From Effrenium voratum (Eukaryota; Sar; Dinophyceae; Suessiales; Symbiodiniaceae): DNA of 64,000 bases. The translations under genes and the position numbers were made by a program. Below the pieces are notes generated by a model, which worked only from the letters and a program-made list of their open reading frames with translations, was not told where the DNA came from and searched no databases. Shown in pieces: positions 1-9,779 of this stretch (position 1 is its first letter; each line of letters starts with the position of its first letter). Where the stretch lies: NCBI GenBank assembly GCA_963377175.1, contig CAUJNA010002112.1:1672644-1736643 (forward strand). Direction: 5' to 3'.

Positions 1-789
1 AGTGGCCCTTCACCTGCTTCCAGGTCCATCGGCCATCGATCTTCACATGCTGCCACCTCACTTCGCAATAGACCACGCTGAACAGACCCTGAAGTCATTT
101 CGACCCTACAAGGATGTCGCCTCCGGTTGCTTCGTTTTTTGGCATGACCCTTTCTGACAACAGTCCACCTCTCACGCAACACCTAAACCCTGGCCGCTAA
201 CCTCTCGCACAAGCCGGCCCATTTGTTTCCCTTGGACACGCAGACTCCCACTCAGGAATCTCCAACTAGACATCAATCATTAAATTGCTCGCCTTGTTTA
301 ATCTCTTGTAGAGGCCTGGCATCTCGTCCTCTGGGCAAAGACCTATCACAGCTGGCAAGAAACAAACCATCAAGCATATCCGTTTGCTCATCCGGTCATA
401 ACGCAAAAAAAAGTAAGAACACGCTTTAAGTCGTTCGCCAAGCAAGAACAGTCAATCCTGACTGCAGGATCATGTTAATTGTGGTGTTCATCTAACTTAT
501 CATCATTCACTGTTAGTTGTCGAAAGGAACCAGCCTTGTCAGCAATTGCATGGAACCAGTCCGAGTCATGCCATCAAAGGAAGACTGGCAGACACTGGCT
601 AGACAAAGCACTACAAATAGCTTCCCAAACACGTCGGTTGTGATGAGATCATTCCAGAAACCAACTCTGAGACTCTGAGTGATTCAGCGAAAGCGAACGT
701 CGCTTGTCGCCTTGAAAAATCGCAAGTTGGGAGCCGTTGGCCAGGGTGCTTGTGTCCCTTCTCCAGCGGCACCAACGGAGGGTTGGGGC
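1..789. other. No gene recognised
   Basis: The stretch holds only short ORFs. It may be intron or downstream flank of the WCC-repeat gene. Confidence 0.4.
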
Positions 790-876
790 CAGTGCAGCCC
801 AATCCCCGGTGAGCGCAACACCAGTGGCTCTCGGAAACGGACCAGCGACCAAAGCTATCATCCGCGCAGTCGAATC
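790..876 (-). CDS. WCC-repeat gene, exon 11
   Basis: After a CTGCCAG acceptor the frame reads GFDCADDSFGRWSVSESHWC and continues CAHRGLGCTG to a G|GC donor at 789-788. The next exons, if any, lie nearer the window start or beyond it. Confidence 0.55.
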
Positions 877-3800
877 CTGGCAGCTTTGTCAACCGGGAAA
901 GTCGAATCGGACCTTTGAGGTTTGCATTGCTTGGATTGCAGCTCCAATGCAAGTTGCGGATCTCTGCAAGGGCTAATCTGAAGAGATGTGCCTATTCAGC
1001 CCTAAACATCTAATATCAGGAAACACACAATGGGGTTTATAGTTTTGTGATCTCCGTGAAAGATGTCTATCGGCCACTATGCTGACCCCCAAATGGCAGA
1101 GCCCGCTTTGGTCCGGGTGCAATCAAATTTGTGTTAGCGACAAACTTCTGAATCACAGATCTCAACTAGAAAATAAACTACCTTGCGTGTTCGTCAACAA
1201 ACGCACCCCAGCTAGATATGCTGATCAGTCTCACTTAGAAGCACTGACTGCCAACTTCTGTAAAAAGACAGGCGAAAGCAATGTACATGATAGATGTATA
1301 TACATATCTATTTGTATATATGTGTATATATACTTACATATGATAAATAGATATATATATATATATATATATATATTTTTTCGCACCTGTTGAAACCACC
1401 TGGCTTGAAGACTTGTTGCTCGAACCCCACCTTGTGGAAGCCCCTCCGCCTTGCTTCTGGCCCAGGTCCAGTGTCGTCCCACCTGCGCAAAAACTTTGCA
1501 ACAAGTTCTCGTCCCCTGATCCATCTCTCCCCATGTGCAGCATGCGCACGCTTCCTTCGAAACAATCAAAACAAAAAACGTTGTTTGATGCGTCCCCCAC
1601 AAAATGGGCGCAGTGTGTTGCAACATGAAGCACGAAGTTTCAGCCGCTTCGGCAAGGAAACAATACGTTTATGCGCTCGACAAAGAGCACCACGCCACTT
1701 TAACAGCGGAAATGGCAACCTCTTTCCAACAATGGCAGCTGACAATCATGGAGGGTTTCCCAAGACATTCCTCTTGAAGAGGCCTGTCCGCTTCCGTCAC
1801 GGTTGGAACAAGGGTGGAGTTGCCTCCGTTCCGCCGATTGCTCCCTGTGACCCTCGCCCCCCAAAACCTGCGCCTGGACACGCTCCCACTGATGGCCCTC
1901 GCCCGCAGGGAAGCTCGGGGGGTGGCTGCCCTCGCAGCCCTTGCCCTGCTTCTCACAGCACCACTCCTGCGACGCTGCACAAAACAAAGTTTCTCGTGAA
2001 GCTTGCCATCCAAGTAAACCAAGTCCGCGACGGCACGTTGGTGCGGCTTCAGGTGGATGGACAAGGCAACCATTCCTCTGGAAAAGACCGCCGCTTCTTG
2101 CACAGCCCACATGCGCCTTTCGGCAAGGAAATGCCTTCCACGACTAAAGGATTGCTGCAAAAACCTTCACACCCCGATATTTCTTTGTGTGTGTTGCAAT
2201 CTATTCGTTCTCCTGAATCAGACACGGCCTGGGCACGGTGAACCTTCTGCATTCAGTTGAGTTTCTTCAGCTGGGTGGGGCCTGATCTGGCAATGTGGGG
2301 TTTCCTAAAAGGACAGAACGGTGGCAGATGTTAAACTTGTCTACCAACAGCCACCTGGGACAACCAGCACCCGAGGGTTTTGCCACTGTGGATTCGGAAT
2401 CCTCCGCTTCTCAATTTGATCCATCAAGGCTTCGTCAAGTGCCGCCGGCAGCGCCTGTCCATCAAGGGAGAGGTGTTTTGTTAGCGACTCGGGAGTGGTC
2501 TGAAGATACGCCTGAAAGCAGCCTTTGTAACTATCAGCTCGCTCGGAGCTTCACAAATGCCTTCCACTTCATGTAAGGTTGTTGCAGGTCCTTTGCATGC
2601 TTGGAGAGGCCTTGCAATTTCTGCTTTCGACTGAAGTGGCACCGCTCTCCGGCGTGCTCACATGCAGCCACCAAGTCCTCCTCCTTCTATGTGTGGCCAA
2701 AGTCGCCATGTACCACAGACTATGCAATGAACAAAAAATATCGTCGGCTGACCTTCCCTGCAGGTTCCCCATAAAACGCAAGGAGTAGACTTTGAGTGTC
2801 CTATCACCTGCCGTATTTCCATGCTACAGAATTCGAATCTAGCAACTGCATGGGGAATACAATGCTTTAGTTCCTTTTCGAGCGACACCATTAAGCCCCC
2901 AGCCCCACCCCAAGAGCCTTCTGGTCACCTGGCCAGCGGAAGAACTCGTCGAGGCCTTTGTCGCAATCAAAGGACTCGCCGCAGCCCTTGGATTCCTTGG
3001 CGCAGCACCAGTCCTGTCAAAGGCAGCGAGGGAATGGGGAACCTCAACTCACCACCAAAGTCTTTGTGGCGTCATGACGTTCCTCCGTTCCTCGATACCT
3101 CCTGTGGCACATGTGTTCATTCTGAATTGAGCATCCACTGAGAAGGGTGTGTAGCTGTCAAGCTGACAAGCCCTTCAAAGCCTCCTCATTGACATGAGCA
3201 AGAACCACCCACAACTCTGAGTGTCCAGCTTCAAAAGGCATTGTAATGAAGCTGCAGAGGTGTTGTTCGGTGTCGTGAATTCAGCTAAGAAAGGCAAGCC
3301 CCTCTCCTTCTTCTCCTTTGACCACCCAGCTTTCCAGTTGCTCTCCCCGGACGCGCAGTCGTAGGGCTTGCTAGCTTGTGCAGCCTTCAAGCCCGCGCCG
3401 AGTTTGCAGGGCAATATCTCAAGCCGCCATTTGTGCTGCTTGCAGCACACTCAAGTCACTCTTGGAGTAAACGCATTGCTCACCAACTCGGCCCTCTGTT
3501 GCAGCTCTCACTCCGGCCTGACACCTTGACTGCTCCAGGGGGCAGGCAGCACAGATGCCGCACTGCACCCGCATCTGACTGTAGGCCTGTCACCAAAGGC
3601 GAGACTTTCCCGGAGCCAAGGTTGCCCAGAAAAAAGCAACTGCTTCATTTTCAGCATTGTGCCACACGCTGCTCCAGATCCCGACCTTCCAGAAAGACAT
3701 ACCTACAAACACCCGTGTCCTGTGCTTGCAAGATACAGCCCAGGAGCACCGGCCTGGTTGCAGGAATCCGCTGCGTGCGCAAACTTGTGAGCTGCAGCAT

Positions 3801-3951
3801 ACTGCACCCGCGAAGCGCAGGTCTGCTTCTCCCCATCCGGGGTCTCGCAGACAGCATCGCACTTCAAGGGACTCGGTGTTGTCATCGTCGTCGTCGTCGG
3901 TTCTGGGCCGATGGCCTGTTCGATTGAACAGGCATTCGCAAAGAAAGACAC

Positions 3952-3982
<31 letters not shown>

Positions 3983-4482
3983 TCCCACCATACCCTCGGT
4001 GCAAAGAATGCTGGAAACCCACAGGCCAGGTTTGCAAGTCTGGCAACAACCTCTTGGCATGTCGCGCTCTCATCGCGCTCTCGCCGTGCCCACAGCCCGT
4101 GCCTGGCAGCCCACCTTCTGCTTGGTACAGCACCAGGACTTCTTGGCGTCGGACCAGCCTCACGGCGGAGCAAGGAGTGAGGAAGGGGTTCCAGTGTGAA
4201 ACGCACACCACACTTGTCGTCGTCCAACAAAACAGCTAAAAGCTAATAATAAATGGCTGTGGATGTGGCCGTGTACAAATTGCTCAGTGTGACTGTTCTT
4301 TTTCTATGCTTACGCCCACCAACTTCATCCACTGACCGCCATCACGCTTCTTCTCTAGTGCAAAGTTAGTCTCAGAAGTTGACAAGGATAAACAAACAAA
4401 AAGAACCGTTGTTGATGTTGGCGGATGTGGGTGCCAACTTTGAAAGCTTCCATCGCCTGCATGATTCCTTCCAGGCACAAAG

Positions 4483-4579
<97 letters not shown>

Positions 4580-5862
4580 ACACGTGGTGTTAACTTGAAT
4601 GCAGAACGACGCTTGGAAAGCATCCCAATTCACCTTTCAAGCCCCAGGCTGTTTGTGCCAACATCCCATCATGTCCAATCCCTCCCCCCCACCCCCCCCA
4701 CCTCGCCGCAACTGCTCCGCATCGGCAGTGCAGTCGTACGAATTTTGGTGCTTGGCGCTTGACGTCGTGGTTGTGGTCGTGGAGGTGCTGGTGCTGGTGG
4801 TGGTGGTGGTGGTCGTGGTTGTGGGCTCGCAGCCCCGCGAGTGCTCTGCACAGCAGAAGTGCTTCTTGGGCCCTGACCAGCCCCTCTGCCAGTCAGCAAA
4901 GCCGTCCTGCCAGACGCTGTACCCCAAGAGGCCAAATCCAAAACCCTATCTAGGCTCTTTGTTTCCTCGCAAATGGGACGAATCCTGACCCTTGTCCAGT
5001 CTGCTTCTCAGATTGGATCCAACTCAAGTGGCCAAGCGCTTGCGGCAAAAACTCCATAGATGAATACTGTAGTGCATTATTAGATGCACCATCTGCGCGT
5101 CAATCAAAAATCGGCCTTGCTTGTTGATAAAGGTGTTGCTTCTGGTGTGGTGCAGGATCACGCTGTCAAGATACTGCGTATCCAACTTGTTTCAAGCTTG
5201 ACCTTGTTGACTACTCCAAAAACACCATTCATGACACCCAGCAGCAAGGAGCATTCAAGCCACAATCCCAGCTGGCATTCCCTGGTATCCTCTTCATCCT
5301 GGTGAATTCCATGCAGGTGAATCTTTCAAGCTCCACGAGAAGGCACATGCCAAGGTTGTGGACGTCAGGCCTCGCAGTCATAGGGCTCGGATTTGCCACA
5401 GCCCAGGCCCTCGTGATTGCAGCACCAAAACAGCTTCGGCGCTGGCCACCCCGTCGGCGGGCCTGAGTGAGGTTGTGGAAGTTAGGATGTGGGGGCTCTG
5501 GTGAATGGGGTGCCTGTGTCCCTAAGTTCAAGGCAGGGAATCCTGCACCGTCATGTCTGCAGAACGCATCTGCGTTTCCGGAGGTGAAGCCCTGAATGTG
5601 TGCACGTTGAATGCCAAAATGCAGAATACAGTGATCTCACAAAAAGCATGTTCAGAAAAACCTGAGATGGGTTGAGACGAATGCTCAAAACTTCGAGGAT
5701 TCAACTTCTATGGTGGCGCCTGCCTCACGGCGCATTCAGTCTTTCGGCCCCAGAAAAGCTTGCTCCTTCTCTTCTGTCGACCGGTTCGCCCCACCTGCGT
5801 GGCAGTTGAAGGGCTTCGACAGGGTCTCTGTGAGACTCGCCTTGACCTCGCCGGCCTCGCCA

Positions 5863-5897
<35 letters not shown>

Positions 5898-7931
5898 CCC
5901 GGCGGAGTCGCAAGCAATACCCTGGTGGGCGCAGCACCAGTGCTGCCTGGCGCAACGGGCATTGGCAAGGATGGTGTCAAGCAGTCTTCCAACGAGCGCG
6001 TGCTCCGCGAGTCAAATGAAGCAGGCAACCCCAACAAGTGCACCCAACGCCCCAGGAAGAATGTTCATCTGGCAGCAATGAGGTTTGCAGCGCATCCGAC
6101 TTTGACTACAAGTCGAGTCCAATCAACCCACAGTGCGCTTCCTGGGGTTCATGTTGCGTGCGAAGAAATGGCAACCGACCATGTCTCAGACGCGGCCAAG
6201 AAACTTTGTCCAGGACCAGGAGCTCCCCTGGCCCTCGTGGCAGTCATAACCCATCTGGTAGGGGCAACCTGACAAGCGCTTCTCGTGCACATGGAAAGCT
6301 AGTTGCATTTGCACGTGTGAAGGGTCAAACCTAATATTGAACAGGGTCTAATCCTGGAGGGCTTTGGCAGTAATTCGATATGGTGGGGCTGGTTGGAATT
6401 GATTTAGGGTTGGGTGGGGTTGTTTGTTTTCTCTTCCTTTTTTTCCGTTGGTTCAACTTAGGGCAGGCTTGGGCAATCTTGAAGTGTTGATTTGTGTGGA
6501 GTGGCTTTAGAGATGTCTGGCGTTTGGTTTGGTCTTGGTTGGCTTGCTCACCAATGGAAGTTTAGAAGGAACTTCCGTACTTAGGACGGACGCAAATTGG
6601 AAGCTAACCCTCTGACGAAAGACAGGAGAAGGATAAGCACGCATGAGAAATGGACATGTCCAAAAGTGCAGCCTTCTGCGGATTTCAGTCTTTGGGGTCG
6701 GGGTGCCGCGAGCGAAGTGGAGAAGAATTCGAGTTGTTTGAGGCAGACCCGCTGAAAGTCCGCAAAGACCTCACCTTTGATGGTTGCGCAAGCTGAAAGA
6801 CGCAAAACACACGAGTTGTTCGAGGTCGACCGCCCGAAAGTCCGCAAAGGGTTGCGCGGGCGAAGTGGCAGTTTTGAGTTTTTGCGGGTCGACCCGCCTA
6901 ACGTGGGCAAAGGGTGCTGGGGCGTGACTGGGGGATTCCAATTACAGAAACATGTACATACATATGTCCATATGCATTTGCATATCTATGTATGTACGTC
7001 TGCATGTATGCATGCATGTATGTATGTATGTATGTATGTATGCATGTAGGTAGGTAGGTATGTATGTATGTATGCATACATGTATGTATGCATACATGTA
7101 TGTATGTATGTATTGAGTGTGCTCGAAAAAGGCACTCCGAGCAGACACAAATCTTTCCAACCCTGCATAGTGCAGAAACGGACTGAATCAACAGACTGTC
7201 CGTTGCGCTCTGGCTGAATGCACTGAGACTGAATTTTACTGTGCCAAAACGACAGTTGAGCCACAAGCCGAACAATAACTCAATTCAAGGAGCTGGTGTT
7301 CCAACTTTCATGCCAGGCGAAAGAGTAGCCAGGCTGGGGAGGTGTGGGTAACTCGCTCTCACACTGCCTGATAGCCTGGGAAAACAAACTCCTGGCCTCT
7401 TTGATGCACCTCGCAGCACCAGAGCTTCTGGCCCTTGGACCATGCAAGCCAGTCCCTCTGTGTCCCAGAGCAGTCGTAGGGCTCGCCAGGGGCGCTACAG
7501 CCGCGGCCCTCCTAAGAATCCAAACGCTTCTTATCCTTTGTTCAAGCAATAGAGATGCGTGCGACAGACTGGAAAGCGTCCTCTGTATGCCCGCCTCTCC
7601 TCTGAAACTACCCCCAAGAATACAATGTTGACTCGGCAGCGATCCGTAGAATGTCAAGTCCCCTGGTAGCTGCGGTGGGAAATTGTCAAAAGCCACCGCG
7701 CGGAAAGGCTCTATATCACCCTATCCTTGAAACCGGAGAGTGGTTGGGGTGGTCGGGATGGCTTGTGCGAAATGGTTGGCTATTCCCCACGAAGACCGTT
7801 GGGCCCTGAGAGCCACCTAAGCCGCTCCTGCCGACAGCACCGCTCCTGGCAAGGCGACGCAGTGACTCTCTGGATGGATTTTGCACCTTGAGCGCTACAA
7901 AGAGAATGCAAGGCTTGTGCAACTCTCTCAG

Positions 7932-7978
<47 letters not shown>

Positions 7979-9057
7979 AAAAAAAAAAAAGAGTGAGATA
8001 GGAGAAGAGTGAGTAAGTGAGTAAGTGAGTAAGTGAGCGAGTGAGCGAGTGAGCGAGTGAGCGAGTGAGCGAGCGAGTGAGTGAGTGAGTGAGTGAGTGA
8101 GTGAGTGAGTGAGTGAGTGAGTTGAGTTGAGTTTGAGTTGAGTTGAGTTGAGTTGAGTTGAGTTGAGTTGAGTTGAGTGAGTTGAGTGAGTGGAGTGGAG
8201 TGGAGTGGAGTGGAGTGGAGTGGAGTGGAGTGGAGTGGAGTGGAGTGGAGTGGAGTGGAGTGGAGTGGAGTGGAGTGGAGTGGAGTGGNNNNNNNNNNNN
8301 NNNNNNNNNNNNNNNNNNNNNNNNNNNNNNNNNNNNNNNNNNNNNNNNNNNNNNNNNNNNNNNNNNNNNNNNNNNNNNNNNNNNNNNNGGTGGGTGGGTG
8401 GGTGGGTGGGTGGGTGGGTGGGTGGGTGGGTGGGTGGGTGGGTGGGTGGGTGGGTGGGTGGGTGGGTGGGTGGGTGGGTGGGTGGGTGGATGGGTGGGTG
8501 GGTGGGTGGGTGGGTGGGTGGGTGGGTGGGTGCGTGCCTTCGTGCGTGCGTGCATGCGTCAGTGAGTGAGCGAGCGAGTGCGTGAGTGCGTGAGTGCGTG
8601 AGTGCGTGAGTGCGTGAGTGAGTGAGTGAGTGCGTGCGTGAGTGCGAGAGTGCGTGAGTGCGTGAGTGCGTGAGTGCGTGAGTGCGTGAGTGCGTGAGTG
8701 CGTGCGTGCATGCGTGCGTGCGTGCGTGAGTGAGTGCGTGAGTGCGTGAGTGCGTGGGCGGGCGGGCGGGCGCGCGGGCGCGCGGGCGCGCGGGCGAGCG
8801 AGCGAGCGAGCGAGCGAGCGAGGGAGGGAGGGAGGGAGGGAGGGAGGGAGGGAGGGAGGGAGGGAGGGAGGGAGGGGGGAGGGAGGGAGGGAGGGAGGGA
8901 GGGGGTGGGTGGGTGGGTGGGTGGGTGGGTGGCTGGGTGGGTGGGTGGGTGGGTGGGTGGGTCCTGGGTGAGTGAGTGACTGAGAGTGAGTGATACAGAA
9001 AAACACTGACAGGGACGAGACAGAGACGGAAACAAGGACAGAGACAAAGCACAGGAT

Positions 9058-9103
<46 letters not shown>

Positions 9104-9127
9104 AGGAGAAAGAGGAAAAAGAGAGAA

Positions 9128-9173
<46 letters not shown>

Positions 9174-9767
9174 AGGAGAAAGACAAAAAAAGAGAGAAAG
9201 AGAGGGAGAGAGAGAGAGCTACGAGAAAGAGGAAAAAACAGAGAGAGAGAGAGCCTGATGCAAGTATACTCCGCTGTTTTGGTTGCGCCTTGCTGTGCAC
9301 TACAGAAGAAGACCAGCCCTTGAGCTGTGATATGGACGTTTCTTTACTACAGTAGTGAGACTGAAGCCGTCTTTTTGAAAGTTCGCCCGCACCCTTCACG
9401 GGAGGAAACCCTGACAAAAACGTGGGGTTGAGAGTAGCAAAAACCAGGGCGTGGTGCTGTCACCTTTCTAATTTCTGGTTGTCCTTTGGTGATGCATGCT
9501 GGCAAGCAACAAATGCAGCCCTGAAAAGAACATCGCAGGTCTGGCCCAAACCGCTCCCCCCCCCATCCGCATCCCTTCCTTCTGGGTGGCGCTCCATGTC
9601 CAGGAGTCCCCACTGCATCCCAGTGACGACAGCGCCGACGCCTCCATCCCTTCTGAGCGCGCGGGGGCCAAAGGGTTCTGGCGCGTGACCACCAGCACGG
9701 CCAGCAGGGCGAGGACAGCCACCCCGGCCGGCAACAGACACCGGGACGGCAAGGTCGCCTCCTCCAT
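790..9767 (-). CDS. Multi-exon gene for a membrane-anchored Cys-rich WCC-repeat protein
   Basis: At least eleven short minus-strand exons share a module of about 45 residues: F/Y-D-C, then W, W-S, K-K, W-C-C and G-C. They lie in order from a first exon at 9767 down to 790. The first exon encodes a hydrophobic segment near the N-terminus (residues about 12-26) that looks like a signal anchor, so the Cys-rich part should be lumenal or extracellular. One exon (3754-3902) carries a different Cys module. Most exons begin after a good AG acceptor and several end at G|GC, the non-canonical donor common in dinoflagellates. I recognise this repeat from dinoflagellate hypothetical proteins; its function is unknown. 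Exon edges are my reading, some exons are probably missed (one is needed between 2956 and 1966), and the gene may run past the window start. Confidence 0.65.
1312..1380. repeat. (TA)n microsatellite
   Basis: TATATG/TATA tracts end in an AT run and a short poly-T. The tract lies in an intron of the WCC-repeat gene; ORFs here are simple-repeat artefacts. Confidence 0.9.
1925..1966 (-). CDS. WCC-repeat gene, exon 10
   Basis: After a GTCGCAG acceptor the frame reads EWCCEKQGKGCEG. The donor side is uncertain because the frame stays open further down. Confidence 0.45.
2956..3013 (-). CDS. WCC-repeat gene, exon 9
   Basis: After a TTGACAG acceptor the frame reads DWCCAKESKGCGESFDCDKG and ends at a G|GC donor. 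The phase-1 end requires a further exon before exon 10 that I did not find. Confidence 0.55.
3304..3370 (-). CDS. WCC-repeat gene, exon 8
   Basis: After a GCTAG acceptor the frame reads KPYDCASGESNWKAGWSKEK and KE. Joined to exon 9 in phase 0 it completes one module (KKE then DWCC), which supports both boundaries. Confidence 0.55.
3754..3902 (-). CDS. WCC-repeat gene, exon 7 (second Cys module type)
   Basis: The frame has a short Thr-rich start and then CDAVCETPDGEKQTC followed by SRVQYAAAHKF and DSCNQA. The spacing CxxxC...TC..R(V/I)Q..A...F...C..A differs from the WCC module. I recall it beside WCC repeats in other dinoflagellate proteins. Both edges fit splice sites (CCCAG acceptor, G|GC donor). 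Confidence 0.5.
3952..3981. repeat. (TA)n microsatellite
   Basis: A short TATATG/TATA tract lies between exons 6 and 7 of the WCC-repeat gene. Confidence 0.9.
4103..4158 (-). CDS. WCC-repeat gene, exon 6
   Basis: This 56-nt exon sits between a GTGAG acceptor and a G|GC donor and reads WSDAKKSWCCTKQKVGCQ. It holds only the second half of a module. Confidence 0.5.
4486..4578. repeat. (GA)n microsatellite
   Basis: About 46 uninterrupted GA units. The Ser-Leu and Arg-Glu ORFs across it are artefacts of the dinucleotide repeat. Confidence 0.95.
4725..4906 (-). CDS. WCC-repeat gene, exon 5 with poly-Thr linker
   Basis: After a TCTGGCAG acceptor the frame reads DGFADWQRGWSGPKKHFCC and AEHSRGC. 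A Thr/Ser tract follows, encoded by the plus-strand GGT/GGTCGT repeat at about 4760-4826. The exon ends near a Y-D-C motif. The Thr tract looks like a glycosylatable linker, which suits a secreted protein. Confidence 0.6.
5371..5462 (-). CDS. WCC-repeat gene, exon 4
   Basis: After a CTCACTCAG acceptor the frame reads TGWPAPKLFWCCNHEGLGC and then EPYDCEA, ending at a GC donor (5370-5369). The stop codon in this frame lies just inside the inferred intron. Confidence 0.6.
5795..5946 (-). CDS. WCC-repeat gene, exon 3 with Gly-Glu-Ala linker
   Basis: The exon follows a GCGCCAG acceptor. It reads QHWCCAHQGIACDS, a run of GEA repeats (the GGCCTC repeat on the plus strand), and then KPFNCHAG at a GT donor. 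The repeat expansion lengthens the linker between the WCC half and the next DC half. Confidence 0.6.
6945..7113. repeat. (TGTA/CATG)n tetranucleotide repeat
   Basis: Imperfect ATGT, GTAG and CATG tetranucleotide units lie in a WCC-repeat gene intron. The tract is non-coding. Confidence 0.9.
7397..7494 (-). CDS. WCC-repeat gene, exon 2
   Basis: After a CTGTAG acceptor the frame reads APGEPYDCSG, then DWLAWSKGQKLWCCEVHQRG. This is a full module with its Cys, Trp and Lys-Lys-like positions. The likely donor is a GC at 7396-7395. Confidence 0.6.
7930..9255. repeat. Mosaic low-complexity tract in WCC-gene intron 1
   Basis: The plus strand passes through successive short-repeat blocks: GA, GTGA/GCGA, GTTGA, GTGGA, [gap], GGGT, GCGT/GAGT, GGGC, GAGC, GAGG, GGGT again, then three GA tracts with AAAGAGG interruptions. 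Neighbouring blocks differ by single bases in a 4-5-bp unit, as expected from stepwise mutation and expansion. His-Pro-Thr and Gly-Trp-Val ORFs over it are artefacts. Confidence 0.95.
8289..8388. other. Assembly gap of 100 N
   Basis: Exactly 100 N between a GGAGT tract and a GGGT tract. A round 100 suggests a gap of unknown size. Confidence 0.99.
9600..9767 (-). CDS. WCC-repeat gene, exon 1 (signal anchor)
   Basis: An ATG at 9767 opens MEEATLPSRCLLPAG, followed by a stretch of Val, Ala and Leu and then VTRQNPLAP. This is a type II signal anchor or signal peptide. Another start is possible slightly upstream in the same frame. The frame stays open to about 9468, and I could not fix the donor site. 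Confidence 0.5.
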
Positions 9768-9779
9768 CTCCTGCACACA

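Noticed and set aside
4284..4633. Ser-Leu and Arg-Glu repeat ORFs
   Set aside because: They are translations of the (GA)n microsatellite.
8389..8532. GGGT run as telomeric DNA
   Set aside because: It lacks the TTTAGGG unit expected in dinoflagellates and lies inside an intron amid other simple repeats.
7780..9052. Long His-Pro-Thr/Leu-Thr and Gly-Trp-Val ORFs, up to 408 aa
   Set aside because: They translate the simple-repeat mosaic, run across the N gap and exist in all three frames on both strands.
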